Under the pieces are notes generated by a model. It was given only the letters and a program-made list of their open reading frames with translations. It searched no databases and was not told where the DNA came from. Both the position numbers and the translations under genes were made by a program. From Chromobacterium phragmitis (GTDB lineage Bacteria > Pseudomonadota > Gammaproteobacteria > Burkholderiales > Chromobacteriaceae), in NCBI RefSeq assembly GCF_003325475.1, contig NZ_CP029495.1, positions 2,728,001 to 2,792,000 of the forward strand: a DNA stretch of 64,000 nucleotides. Reading direction: 5' to 3'. Below are positions 51,955 to 60,221 of the stretch, in pieces (the first letter of the stretch is position 1; the number at the start of each line of letters is the position of its first letter).

Positions 51955-52194
51955 TCTGGGGTTTCTCCAACTGCTCTAATGCTTTCAGGACCTGTCGAAC
52001 CTGATAGGACTTCGCTTTGCCGTGATCGTTCTGGATATTGATCCGCCCGCCGCCGCCTGGGATTTCGTAAATCTGATGGCTGGTCCCTTGTTGTCTGGGT
52101 TCGCCAAATTTTTCCCGACATACTGTTTCCAGTCATGAAAGCTGATGTTGTTCGGTGAGCGCCTCATCTTGTCGATGATTTTCTCGGTACTCAT
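51947..52194 (-). pseudogene. hicA: HicA-family mRNA interferase toxin, frameshifted
   Basis: From ATG 52194 the frame reads MSTEKIIDKMRRSPNNISFH and on to DWKQYVGK, then breaks at a run of five A (complement of 52109-52113). One base earlier the HicA core continues as FGEPRQQGTSHQIYEIPG, GGGRINIQNDHGKAKSYQVR and QVLKALEQLE, ending at 51947. The catalytic His of the GTSH motif is in the second frame, so the toxin as written is dead. Six A would give an intact protein of 82 residues. An AAAGG site precedes the start. Confidence 0.8.
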
Positions 52195-52308
52195 CAAGCA
52201 TTGCCTTTCATGATTGTCGAGGGATCATTTTCGAATTATCTCAGGCTGTTGCAGCGAAGTTCGATTGGACTTTTCGTGTATACCAATGGCTCTTGATAGC
52301 TTGCTTTT

Positions 52309-53199
52309 TCAATCCTGCCCGCCCAGCGTTTCCCGCGTCAGCGCCAGCCAGGCGCGGGCGGCATGGGACAGATAGCCGCCGCGCTGCCAGATCAGCGCGA
52401 GGTGCCAATACAGCTTGTTGTCGAACAGCGGGATCACGTCGAATTGCTCGCGGTCCAGCCGTTCGACGATGCTGCGCGGCAGCAGGGTGACGCCCAGATT
52501 GGCCGCCACCAGCTCGACGATGAAATCCCAGTGGGCGCTGCGGCCGACGATGTTGAGCGGCTTGCCTAGTTCGCGAAAGGCGTCTCCGATGCGGCGGCTG
52601 AGGGTGAAGTCGTCCGGGTACAGCACCATGGGCTGGTCGGCGATGTCGGCCAATTGCACCAGCGACTTGCCGTGCCAGCGCGAGCCGGCCGGCGCCACCA
52701 GGCACAGCGGGTCGCGCACCACCGAGTAGTGCTCGAATACCTGGCTGTCCACCGGCAGCACCGCCACGCCGATCTCCAGCTCGCCGCTCTTGATGCGGTT
52801 TTCTATCGCCAGCGCGCCGTCCTCCACCATTTTCAGCTCGATCTGCGGATAGCGGCCTCGGTAGCGGCTGACCACCGGCGCGAAGAAGGCGACGCCTACC
52901 ATCGGCGGCAGGCCCACCACCAGTTCGCCGTGGCTGAGCGAGGCCAGGTCGGCCAGCTCGTGCTTGAGCTGGTTCATGGCCGACAGCACATCCATGCCGC
53001 GCTCGTAGGTGACGCGGCCGGCGTCGGTCAGGCGGAAGCTGCGGCCTTCGCGCAGGATCAGCGGCATGTCCAGTTCCTCCTCCAACTGCTTCACCATCTT
53101 GCTGATGGTGGGCTGGGTGACGAACAGGGCGTCGGCGGCACGGGTGAAGCTTTGGCATTTCACCAGTTCAACGAAATAGCGCAGCGCGCGGATGTCCAT
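52309..53199 (-). CDS. cidR: LysR-family regulator of the adjacent lrgAB/cidAB genes
   Basis: 296 residues. Helix-turn-helix at residues 1-60 (MDIRALRYFVELVKCQSFTR, PTISKMVKQLEEELDM) and an effector domain closest to CidR/CbbR-like proteins. ATG 53199 is preferred over ATG 53205 because AGGA sits 6 nt before it. It faces lrgA-lrgB across about 100 bp, the standard CidR arrangement; CidR responds to acetate or overflow metabolism in other bacteria. The gene symbol is assigned by context. Confidence 0.75.
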   Translation of the reverse strand: MDIRALRYFVELVKCQSFTRAADALFVTQPTISKMVKQLEEELDMPLILREGRSFRLTDAGRVTYERGMDVLSAMNQLKHELADLASLSHGELVVGLPPMVGVAFFAPVVSRYRGRYPQIELKMVEDGALAIENRIKSGELEIGVAVLPVDSQVFEHYSVVRDPLCLVAPAGSRWHGKSLVQLADIADQPMVLYPDDFTLSRRIGDAFRELGKPLNIVGRSAHWDFIVELVAANLGVTLLPRSIVERLDREQFDVIPLFDNKLYWHLALIWQRGGYLSHAARAWLALTRETLGGQD

Positions 53200-53234
53200 T
53201 TTCATTCCTGTATGGAATCGTCTTGATAATTTTA

Positions 53235-53253
53235 ATTCATTTTTAGAATGAAT
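53235..53253. promoter_or_regulatory. Candidate LysR operator between cidR and lrgA
   Basis: Inverted repeat ATTCATT (53235-53241) and AATGAAT (53247-53253) around a 5-nt centre, in the AT-rich divergent promoter, fitting the dyads bound by LysR regulators. Confidence 0.55.
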
Positions 53254-53301
53254 ATCGTCTGGCTATACTTTGTCCAACTCCTAAGTTGATGGAAGCCAAG
53301 C

Positions 53302-53742
53302 ATGGCCAGCCTGTTTCACCGCCTGTCGCAGCCGTTGCAAACCTTTTTCCAGGTTTTGCTGCTGAGCTTGGTGTGGCTGGCGGCGAGCCAACTGAGCCAC
53401 CGCTTCCTGCCGGCGATGCCGGCCGGCGTGCTGGGCATGCTGCTGGTGCTGGCCGGCCTGTGGTCTGGCCTGCTGCCGGTGGATTGGTTCCGCCACGGCG
53501 CGCGCTGGCTGCTGGCCGAGATGCTGCTGTTCTTCATCCCGGCCGTGGTGGCGGTGGTGCAGTACCCGGAAGTGATCCTGTCCGCCGGCGTCCGATTGCT
53601 GCTGGTGATCGTCGCCTCCACCGCGCTGGTGATGGCGGTGACCGCCCTGGTCGTGGATCGTTGCTACCGGCTGGAAATCCGGCTGCGCCGCCGCGGCAGC
53701 AACCGCAAGGCGCAGATGAGGGCTGAAGTCCATGGAGCATGA
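53302..53742 (+). CDS. lrgA: Holin-like protein (LrgA/CidA family)
   Basis: 146 residues, four predicted membrane helices (about 17-35, 40-58, 68-90, 96-120), basic C-terminus (RRRGSNRKAQ). Family members form membrane pores that, with LrgB-type partners, influence murein hydrolase activity, autolysis or pyruvate uptake. Whether this is the Lrg or Cid type cannot be told. It overlaps lrgB by 11 bp. Confidence 0.85.
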   Translation: MASLFHRLSQPLQTFFQVLLLSLVWLAASQLSHRFLPAMPAGVLGMLLVLAGLWSGLLPVDWFRHGARWLLAEMLLFFIPAVVAVVQYPEVILSAGVRLLLVIVASTALVMAVTALVVDRCYRLEIRLRRRGSNRKAQMRAEVHGA

Positions 53743-54415
53743 GATTGCGTTGATTTCCTTCGTACTCACCGTGGTGCTGTACTGGGTGGTCAAGAAGTAT
53801 TACCTGAAAACGCGCAGCTGGTGGAGCACGCCGATTCTGGCGGTGCCGCTCTTGATCATCGGCTTGGTGGTGCTGGCGCGGGTGCCGTACCAGACCTACT
53901 TCGCCGATACGCGTTGGCTGACCTGGCTGTTGGGACCGGCGACGGTGGCGTTCGCGGTGCCGATCTACGAGTACCGGGCGCTGATCCGCAGGCATTGGCT
54001 GTCGCTGGGCTGCGGGGTGCTGGCGGCGATACCGGCGGCGGTGGCGAGCTCGGTGATGCTGGCCCGCTGGCTGGATCTGTCGGATCTGATGCAGAAGAGC
54101 CTGGCGCCCAGATCGATCAGCACGCCGTTCGCGCTGGCCGCGGCGCAGTCGCTGGGCGGCTCGGCCGATCTGACCGCGCTGTTCGTGGTGGTGACCGGGG
54201 TATGCGGCATGATGCTGGGCCAGTTGATGCTGGCGGTGCTGCCGATCCGCTCCAAGCTGGCCCGCGGCGCCTTGTTCGGCGCGGCGGCCCATGCGGCCGG
54301 CACCGCGAAAGCGAATGAGATCGGCGCCGAGGAAGGCGTGGTGGCCAGCCTGACCATGATGCTGGCCGGTGTGGCGACAGTGTTCGCCGCGCCGCTGATC
54401 AGCCACTGGCTGTAA
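53732..54415 (+). CDS. lrgB: LrgB/CidB-family membrane protein
   Basis: 227 residues, about seven to eight membrane helices. Conserved family blocks: SRSISTPFALAAA-type segment (here KSLAPRSISTPFALAAAQSL), LTALFVVVTGVCGMMLG and the end GAAAHAAGTAKANEIGAEEG. It is the partner of the preceding holin-like gene, and the LysR gene upstream probably controls both. A terminator follows. Confidence 0.88.
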   Translation: MEHEIALISFVLTVVLYWVVKKYYLKTRSWWSTPILAVPLLIIGLVVLARVPYQTYFADTRWLTWLLGPATVAFAVPIYEYRALIRRHWLSLGCGVLAAIPAAVASSVMLARWLDLSDLMQKSLAPRSISTPFALAAAQSLGGSADLTALFVVVTGVCGMMLGQLMLAVLPIRSKLARGALFGAAAHAAGTAKANEIGAEEGVVASLTMMLAGVATVFAAPLISHWL

Positions 54416-54489
54416 TGATTTTGTTGTGAGCTGACCGCCGTGGGGTGGTGGTCGGTTGGGTTTCTCCTCTTCCCCAAACGAGCGTTGAT

Positions 54490-54996
54490 TTAAGGCCGGC
54501 CCTTTTGGGTCCGGCCATTTTTTTTGGCCGCGTGGTCGTGATCCTGGCTATGGCCGTGATTGTCCTGCCCGAACGGGGTGTGGCAGACGCAGGGCGCGCC
54601 CCCGGCGGCGTCCACCAGCGTTTGCAGGATGCCGCAATCGGCGGCGGCGTGGCTTTCGTGGCACTTGTCGCGCAGCGCCAGCAGCTGCTGCTCCAGCAGC
54701 CGCAGCGCTTCCACTTGCTGGTGCACCTTGGCGATCTGCTGGTCGATCAGCAGGTTGATGTCTTCGCAGTCATGCTCGTGATCGGCCTTGAACGCGGCCA
54801 GATTGCGGATATCCGCCAGCGACATGCCCAGCGAACGGCAGTGCAGGATGAAATTCAATTCGCCCAGTTGTTCGGCGGTGTAGCGGCGGTAGCCGGAGGC
54901 CGAACGGCCCGGCGCGGACAACAGCCCCTCGCGCTCGTAATAGCGTATGGTTTCCACCTCGCAGCCGGTCTGGCGCGCCAGTTCTCCGATCAACAT
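54490..54996 (-). CDS. cadR: MerR-family heavy-metal regulator (CadR/PbrR type)
   Basis: 168 residues. Winged-helix MerR domain at the start (MLIGELARQTGCEVETIRYYEREGLL), a long dimer helix, and metal ligands Cys in HDCEDIN (about residue 77) and CHESHAAADCGILQTL (about 112-121). A His/Cys-rich tail (CVCHTPFGQDNHGHSQDHDH) is typical of CadR/PbrR. ATG 54996 follows GGGAGAAGG. Divergent from the P-type ATPase; in the apo form MerR regulators repress and with metal they activate the target promoter. Confidence 0.88.
   Translation of the reverse strand: MLIGELARQTGCEVETIRYYEREGLLSAPGRSASGYRRYTAEQLGELNFILHCRSLGMSLADIRNLAAFKADHEHDCEDINLLIDQQIAKVHQQVEALRLLEQQLLALRDKCHESHAAADCGILQTLVDAAGGAPCVCHTPFGQDNHGHSQDHDHAAKKNGRTQKGRP
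54494..54525 (+). terminator. Terminator of lrgAB, inside the 3' end of the MerR gene
   Basis: GGCCGG-CCC pairs with GGG-T-CCGGCC (54494-54516, 4-nt loop, one bulge), followed by eight T on the plus strand. The last codons of the convergent MerR gene lie in the stem. Confidence 0.8.
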
Positions 54997-55018
54997 GGCC
55001 TTCTCCCGAAAGAAACGC

Positions 55019-55049
55019 TTGACCCTGTAGTGACTACAGGGTGTGCAAT
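55019..55049 (+). promoter_or_regulatory. MerR-type promoter and operator of the metal ATPase gene
   Basis: -35 TTGACC (55019-55024) and -10 TGCAAT (55044-55049) are 19 bp apart, the long spacing MerR activators untwist. Between them lies a perfect dyad, arms ACCCTGTAGT and ACTACAGGGT around a central G (55022-55042). This is the form of CadR/PbrR operators. Confidence 0.9.
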
Positions 55050-55076
55050 GTGCCCAGACTACCAATGGAGGCGCAT

Positions 55077-57449
55077 ATGTCAAGCTTCACGCGTTATCGC
55101 AAGGCGGCCTTGCCGCACCAAGGCCATTCATCCGCCCGCGGCGGCGATTGCTGCGCGGCCAAGGCGCAAGCCGAGCTTGCCCTGAGCGGCGCGGAGCATG
55201 TTCATGGCCGCAAGGGCGGCTGCGGCCACGAACATCAGTCGGCCGCGCGGAAACCTGGCCACGATCACGGGCACGGCGCGGCCTGCGGCCACGCGCATGG
55301 CCATGAGCATGCCGAGCCGGCTCGGGTGAAATTGGGCGAGGGCAAGGGCGAGAAACAAACGAAGCTGCAAATCCAGGCGATGGATTGTCCGACCGAGGCC
55401 AAGCTGATCGAGAAGGCGCTGGCCGGCATGAATGGCGTGGTGGCGCTGGAGTTCAATTTCATCGAGCGGGTGTTGCTGTTGCGCCACGATCTGCCGCATC
55501 TGGACGACGTCAAGCGCGCCATCGCCAAAGTGGGCATGCAGGCGGTGGAGTTGGACGCCGCCGCGGCCGCGCCGGCGCCGCAAGGGCCGGGCCGACGCGC
55601 CAACTTGTTGCTGCTGGCCTCCGGCCTGGCCGCCGCCGCGTCCGAGGGCATCGCCTGGAGCCTGGGCGACGGCCGGCTGGAAGTGGCGGCGCTGGCGCTG
55701 GCCTCCATCCTGCTGGGCGGCATTCCCACGCTGAAGAAGGGCTGGATCGCGCTGTCCACCCGCACGCTGAACATCCATTTCCTGATGTCGGTCGCCGTGA
55801 TCGGCGCGATGCTGATCGGCCAGTGGCCGGAGGCGGCGATGGTGCTGTTCCTGTTCGCCATCGCCGAGCGGTTGGAGGCGATGTCGCTGGCGCGAGCCGG
55901 CGAGGCGGTGCGCGCGCTGATGGCGCTGGCGCCGGAAACCGCCTGGGTGGCCGAGGGCGCCGGCTGGCGCGAGATGCAGGCCGCCGAGGTGGCGACGGGC
56001 AGCCGGGTACGGGTGCGTCCGGGCGAGCGGGTGCCGCTGGACGGCCGCATCGCCGACGGCCACAGCAGTTTCAACGAGGCCAGCATCACCGGCGAGAGCC
56101 TGCCGGTGGACAAGGGGCCCAAGGACGCGGTGTTCGCCGGCAGCATCAACGGCAGCGGCGTGGTGGAGATCGACACCACGGCTTTGGCGTCAGGCTCGGT
56201 GCTGGCTCGCATCATCGCCACCGTGCGCGACGCGCAGGCGTCCAAGGCGCCGACGCAGCGCTTCATCGACCGTTTCGCCTCGGTCTACACCCCGGTGGTG
56301 CTGGCGCTGGCGGCGCTGTTCGCCGTGGCTGCGCCGCTGTCGGGCCTGATGCCCTGGCACCAGGCCATCTATAGCGCGCTGGTGATGCTGGTGATCGCCT
56401 GCCCATGCGCGCTGGTGATCGCCACGCCGGTGACGGTGGTCAGCGCGCTGGCCTCGGCCGCGCGCCACGGCCTGCTGGTCAAGGGCGGCGCGCCGCTGGA
56501 GATGGCCGCCCGCATCGACACCGTCTGCCTGGACAAGACCGGCACGCTGACGCTGGGCGAGCCCCGCGTCACCCGGGTGACGGCGCTGGATGGCGGCGCA
56601 GACGCGGCGGTGTTGGCGATGGCCGCCGCGCTGGACAGCCATTCCACTCATCCGCTGGCCAGGGCGGTGTTGGACGAGGCGGCTCGCCGCGGCGTCGAAC
56701 TGCCCGCCGCCGAGCAGGTGGTGGAGCTGATCGGCCGCGGCGTCAGCGGCAGCGTGGGCGGGCGCGAGCTGCAATTGGGCAGCCGCCGGCTGGCGGAGGA
56801 GCGGGGCGCGTTGACGCCGGCCTTGGCGGACGAGTTGCGGCGCATGGACGAGGCCGGAGAAGGCGCGCTGGTATTGCTGGCCGGCGAGCGGGCGCTGGGC
56901 GTGATCGCCGTCGCCGACCAGGTGCGGCCGGAAGCCGCCGCCACCATCGCCAGGCTGGACAAGCTGGGCGTGCGCTCGGTGATGCTCAGCGGCGACAGCC
57001 CGCAGGTGGCGGCCGCGGTGGCGGCGCAGACCGGCGTCGCCGCGGCCCATGGCGGCCTGCTGCCGCAGGACAAGCTGCGCTTCATCGAGCAATTGCAGGC
57101 CGAGGGCAAGGTGGCGATGGTGGGCGACGGCGTCAACGACGCGCCGGCGCTGGCCCGAGCCGACCTGGGCGTGGCGATGGGCGCGGCGGGGTCGGACAGC
57201 GCGCTGGAGACCGCGGGCGTGGCGCTGATGGACGACAAGCTGTCGCGGCTGGCCGATCTGATTTCGCATGCCCGCCGCGCGGCGGCGGTGCTCAAGGTGA
57301 ACATCGCCATCGCGCTGGGCATCAAGCTGGCATTCTTCGGCTTGGCGCTGGCAGGCGTGGCGAGCTTGTGGATGGCGGTGTTCGCCGACGTGGGCACCAG
57401 CCTGATCGTGATCGCCAACGGCCTGCGGCTGGCGCGGCGGATCGTTTAG
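55077..57449 (+). CDS. cadA: Cd/Zn/Pb-exporting P1B-type ATPase
   Basis: 790 residues. Exports soft divalent metals using ATP. The N-terminus is Cys/His-rich (GDCCAAK, GGCGHEHQ, HGAACGHAHGHEH, residues 24-78), then an HMA-like domain with MDCPTE (about 96-160). Eight membrane helices with the metal site CPC (IACPCALVIATP), phosphorylation DKTGTLTLGEP, SHSTHPLAR (the HP locus) and the hinge MVGDGVNDAPALARADLGVAMG follow. GGAGG precedes ATG 55077; an ATG four codons earlier has no site. Controlled by the operator at 55019. Confidence 0.93.
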   Translation: MSSFTRYRKAALPHQGHSSARGGDCCAAKAQAELALSGAEHVHGRKGGCGHEHQSAARKPGHDHGHGAACGHAHGHEHAEPARVKLGEGKGEKQTKLQIQAMDCPTEAKLIEKALAGMNGVVALEFNFIERVLLLRHDLPHLDDVKRAIAKVGMQAVELDAAAAAPAPQGPGRRANLLLLASGLAAAASEGIAWSLGDGRLEVAALALASILLGGIPTLKKGWIALSTRTLNIHFLMSVAVIGAMLIGQWPEAAMVLFLFAIAERLEAMSLARAGEAVRALMALAPETAWVAEGAGWREMQAAEVATGSRVRVRPGERVPLDGRIADGHSSFNEASITGESLPVDKGPKDAVFAGSINGSGVVEIDTTALASGSVLARIIATVRDAQASKAPTQRFIDRFASVYTPVVLALAALFAVAAPLSGLMPWHQAIYSALVMLVIACPCALVIATPVTVVSALASAARHGLLVKGGAPLEMAARIDTVCLDKTGTLTLGEPRVTRVTALDGGADAAVLAMAAALDSHSTHPLARAVLDEAARRGVELPAAEQVVELIGRGVSGSVGGRELQLGSRRLAEERGALTPALADELRRMDEAGEGALVLLAGERALGVIAVADQVRPEAAATIARLDKLGVRSVMLSGDSPQVAAAVAAQTGVAAAHGGLLPQDKLRFIEQLQAEGKVAMVGDGVNDAPALARADLGVAMGAAGSDSALETAGVALMDDKLSRLADLISHARRAAAVLKVNIAIALGIKLAFFGLALAGVASLWMAVFADVGTSLIVIANGLRLARRIV

Positions 57450-58171
57450 GCGTAGGTGTCGATATTGCCGCCCTTGGCCTGGACGCTGCCGGCGGGGGCG
57501 CTCGCCTGCTGCAGTTTTTGCAGCGGGCTGAGACTGCGGTTGCCGCTTTGCTGCTGCAGCTCCTGCATTCTGGCCTGTTGTTCCATCTGGGCGGCCTCCG
57601 CCGCCACCGCGCGGTCCTGGCCGGAAGGGTCGGACGGCGCCAGCGCGGCGGCGCGCACTGTCTGCGCGTTGCGGATGGTTTCTTGCGGCGTGCCGCCCTG
57701 GCTGATCTGGATCGGCACTTCGCCGCCTATCGCGTACTGCTTGCCGTCGGGGCCCTGCTGGTAGGTGAAGCTGGCGGCGCCGGCCAACGCGCCGCCGGCG
57801 GCCTGATGCGCCGCCTCGTGGCGGCGGACATCGATGTCGCGCGTTCTCAAGTCCTCCACTTCCTGTTTTTGCGCGTCGTTCAGCGGCTTGCCGTCCGGAG
57901 ACTTGGGCGCGGCGGGATCGGCTGGTTTGGCGGCCTGGCTGGCGGATTGGGCGCTGCCGCGGTTGTCCTGGCCTGCAGCATTGTTTCCGGCTTCGCCGCC
58001 TGCGGCGGGGGGAGGCGCGGCGTTGGCCGTTTGCGGGGCTGAGGACGGGGGCGTTCCTGAAACTGGCGAAGCCTGCGAGCGCAAGGACTGGCAGGCGGGG
58101 CACTGGCAATTGGCGCCGTGCGGGCTGAGACCGTAGCTGGAATAGCCGCCGGCTACACTGGAAATGGACAT
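57446..58171 (-). CDS. Putative HExxH metalloprotease (SprA/CJM1_0395-like)
   Basis: 241 residues. An N-terminal Cys cluster (CQCPACQSL, residues 22-30) is followed by a Pro/Ala/Gly/Gln-rich segment (31-95) and a conserved core with RRHEAAHQAAGG, an HExxH zinc site at His118-Glu119-His122, then AASFTYQQGPDGKQYAIGGEVPI. Related proteins are annotated as putative metalloproteases of the SprA-related family with no proven activity. It ends 4 bp inside the cadA 3' end, tail to tail. ATG 58171 is used; upstream codons look non-conserved. Confidence 0.8.
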   Translation of the reverse strand: MSISSVAGGYSSYGLSPHGANCQCPACQSLRSQASPVSGTPPSSAPQTANAAPPPAAGGEAGNNAAGQDNRGSAQSASQAAKPADPAAPKSPDGKPLNDAQKQEVEDLRTRDIDVRRHEAAHQAAGGALAGAASFTYQQGPDGKQYAIGGEVPIQISQGGTPQETIRNAQTVRAAALAPSDPSGQDRAVAAEAAQMEQQARMQELQQQSGNRSLSPLQKLQQASAPAGSVQAKGGNIDTYA

Positions 58172-58268
58172 GGAACGCGTTCCTGCTGAATTCTCAGTAT
58201 AGGAGCGCTTGCCCGCTATTCCAATGGCCGTGGCAAAATGTCCGTTTGCATACTTTCTGGAGCGGATG

Positions 58269-58745
58269 ATGAGCGAAGAAGCGCAGGGACAGCGCGAGCT
58301 GGTGATGTCGGTGTTGATGACGCCGGACATGGCCAATTTTTCCGGCAACGTGCATGGCGGCGTGCTGCTGAAGTTGCTGGATCAGGTGGCCTACGCCTGC
58401 GCCAGCCGCTACGCCGGCTGTTACGTGGTGACGCTGTCGGTGGACCAGGTGCTGTTCAAACAGCCGATACACGTGGGCGAACTGGTGACCTTTTTCGCCA
58501 GCGTCAACCATGTGGGCCGCACCTCGATGGAGGTGGGGATCAAGGTGGTGGCGGAGAACATCCAGCAGCGCAGCCAGCGCCACACCAACAGCTGCTATTT
58601 CACCATGGTGGCGTATCAGGACGGCAAGCCGATGGCGGTGCCGGCCCTGGCGCTGGATACGGAGGAGCAGCGGCAGCGCTTCCGCGCCGCCGAGATGCGC
58701 AAGCAGTTGCGGATGGAGATGGATGCCAAGAAAAAGGCGCAATGA
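58269..58745 (+). CDS. Acyl-CoA thioesterase (hotdog fold)
   Basis: 158 residues. Hotdog-fold thioesterase of the YciA/cytosolic acyl-CoA hydrolase group: MTPDMANFSGNVHGGVLLKLLDQVAY carries the conserved N-x-x-G and active-site Asp, then FKQPIHVGELVTFFASVNHVGRTS. Hydrolyses acyl-CoA to free acid and CoA; chain preference unknown. ATG 58269 has GGAG 6 nt before it; the adjacent ATG 58266 is too close. Confidence 0.88.
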   Translation: MSEEAQGQRELVMSVLMTPDMANFSGNVHGGVLLKLLDQVAYACASRYAGCYVVTLSVDQVLFKQPIHVGELVTFFASVNHVGRTSMEVGIKVVAENIQQRSQRHTNSCYFTMVAYQDGKPMAVPALALDTEEQRQRFRAAEMRKQLRMEMDAKKKAQ

Positions 58746-58765
58746 CGGCATCCCTCTCGGCTTGA

Positions 58766-59233
58766 TCAGCTTGCCTGCGCGCAGCCGGCTGGCCGCAGGT
58801 CTTCCTCGTTGATATTGGTTGTGCACTGCCAGTCGGCTTTCTCGCCGCGGACCAGGCGCAGGAAGGGCTTCACATTGTCTGCGAGCTCCTTTTTCAGCGC
58901 CGCGGGGGCTTGCTCGATATCGCATTGGATGCCGATGGTGGCCAGCGAGTCGCCCAGCGCGCGCATGCCGCAATGGTTGGTCGGCGCATTGCGCAGGCCT
59001 ATCAGTTTGAGATTGTCTTCCTCGTCGCCGGCAGGCAGGATCGCTTTCCCGTCATTGAGCCTTATTTCGTAGGCGGTGCGCGCCGGCGACAATTCCGCCA
59101 GCGCGGCGACAGCCTTGGCGCGCGCGGTGTAGTTCTGGTATTGCGGAATGGCGATGGCGGCCAGGATGCCGAGCACGACGACGACTATCATCAATTCGAT
59201 CAGGGTGAAGCCTTGCTGACTGGCGTGTTTCAC
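58766..59233 (-). CDS. Type IV pilin
   Basis: 155 residues after a GTG start at 59233, which has AAGGA 8 nt before it. Short basic leader, prepilin cleavage before Phe in QQG-FTLIELMIVVVVLGIL, conserved Glu5 and hydrophobic stem helix. The C-terminal half has four Cys (HCGMRAL, IQCDIEQ, WQCTTN, AGC), likely two disulfides including the pilin D-region. It is a single gene without pilus assembly genes nearby, so it may be a major pilin variant or a minor pilin. Confidence 0.88.
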   Translation of the reverse strand: MKHASQQGFTLIELMIVVVVLGILAAIAIPQYQNYTARAKAVAALAELSPARTAYEIRLNDGKAILPAGDEEDNLKLIGLRNAPTNHCGMRALGDSLATIGIQCDIEQAPAALKKELADNVKPFLRLVRGEKADWQCTTNINEEDLRPAGCAQAS

Positions 59234-59540
59234 GAATGCGTCCTTTTCTGTTTTGGCGAAGGCGGGCGGCCTGAAAGCTCCGGACCGCAGCGACGCAAAG
59301 GGTAGCAACTCATTCGTTTTATGCTCAAGGCATGTTTGATATTGTTTTGTCATTCGTCATGACTTGCCGGCTTGCTTCCCGTTCCGCGCGGGGAGCGAAG
59401 CCCTGGGGCGGGCGTTTGCCAGCGCATTGAGGATGCCCGCGCTCATTGAGTGCGGCAAAAAAACGGTTCGCAGGGGCCGGGGTTTGGCCAGCTGCTGTCG
59501 GCTGCACTACAATCGCCGCTGACTCACCGCTGGAACCACC

Positions 59541-60215
59541 ATGTACACCCTGATTCATCAAGATCCCCGTTTTTATCTCGTCGACAAGCATCCCGGCGTT
59601 GGCTTTCACCGCGAAGAGGATCAACCGGGTCTGATGGACGCGTTGCGGGCAGGGCTGGGCGACGAGGCGCTGTGGCCGGTGCATAGGCTGGACCGTATCA
59701 CCTCCGGCCTGATTCTGGTGGCCCGCACCGCCGAGGCGGCAAGGCAACTGGGCGATGCGCTGGCCGGGCGCGAGATGGAGAAATACTATTTGGCGCTGTC
59801 CGACCGCAAGCCGCTGAAGAAGCAGGGCAAGGTGGCCGGCGACATGGCCAAGGGCCGGGGCGGCGCCTGGCGCTTGACGGCGGACAGGGAAAATCCGGCC
59901 GTCACGCAGTTTTTCAGCTATTCGCTGGCGCCCGGCTTGCGGCTGTTCCTGCTGCGGCCGCGCACCGGCAAGACGCATCAATTGCGGGTGGCGATGAAGT
60001 CGCAGGGCGCGCCTATCCTGGGCGACGAGCTGTACGGCGGCAGTGCGGCGGACCGCGGTTATCTGCACGCCTATGCGCTGCGTTTTGCACTGGATGGGGA
60101 GCGTTTCGCCTTTCTGTGCCCGCCGACGGCGGGGCAGGCATTCGCCGCCGAGACCTGCCGCGCCAAGCTTTCTGAGCTTGGCGCGCCGTGGGAACAGCCC
60201 TGGCCGGCCCCCTGA
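59541..60215 (+). CDS. RluA-family pseudouridine synthase
   Basis: 224 residues. Catalytic motif HRLDRITSGLILVAR holds the Asp nucleophile near residue 51. DHKP-like VDKHPGVGFHRE, the PRTGKTHQLRVAMKSQGAPILGDELYGG block and the absence of an S4 domain fit the TIGR01621-type group. RNA target unknown. ATG 59541 has only a weak GGAA upstream. It is divergent from the pilin gene and convergent with the YdjC-like deacetylase gene. Confidence 0.88.
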   Translation: MYTLIHQDPRFYLVDKHPGVGFHREEDQPGLMDALRAGLGDEALWPVHRLDRITSGLILVARTAEAARQLGDALAGREMEKYYLALSDRKPLKKQGKVAGDMAKGRGGAWRLTADRENPAVTQFFSYSLAPGLRLFLLRPRTGKTHQLRVAMKSQGAPILGDELYGGSAADRGYLHAYALRFALDGERFAFLCPPTAGQAFAAETCRAKLSELGAPWEQPWPAP

Positions 60216-60221
60216 GCGGAT

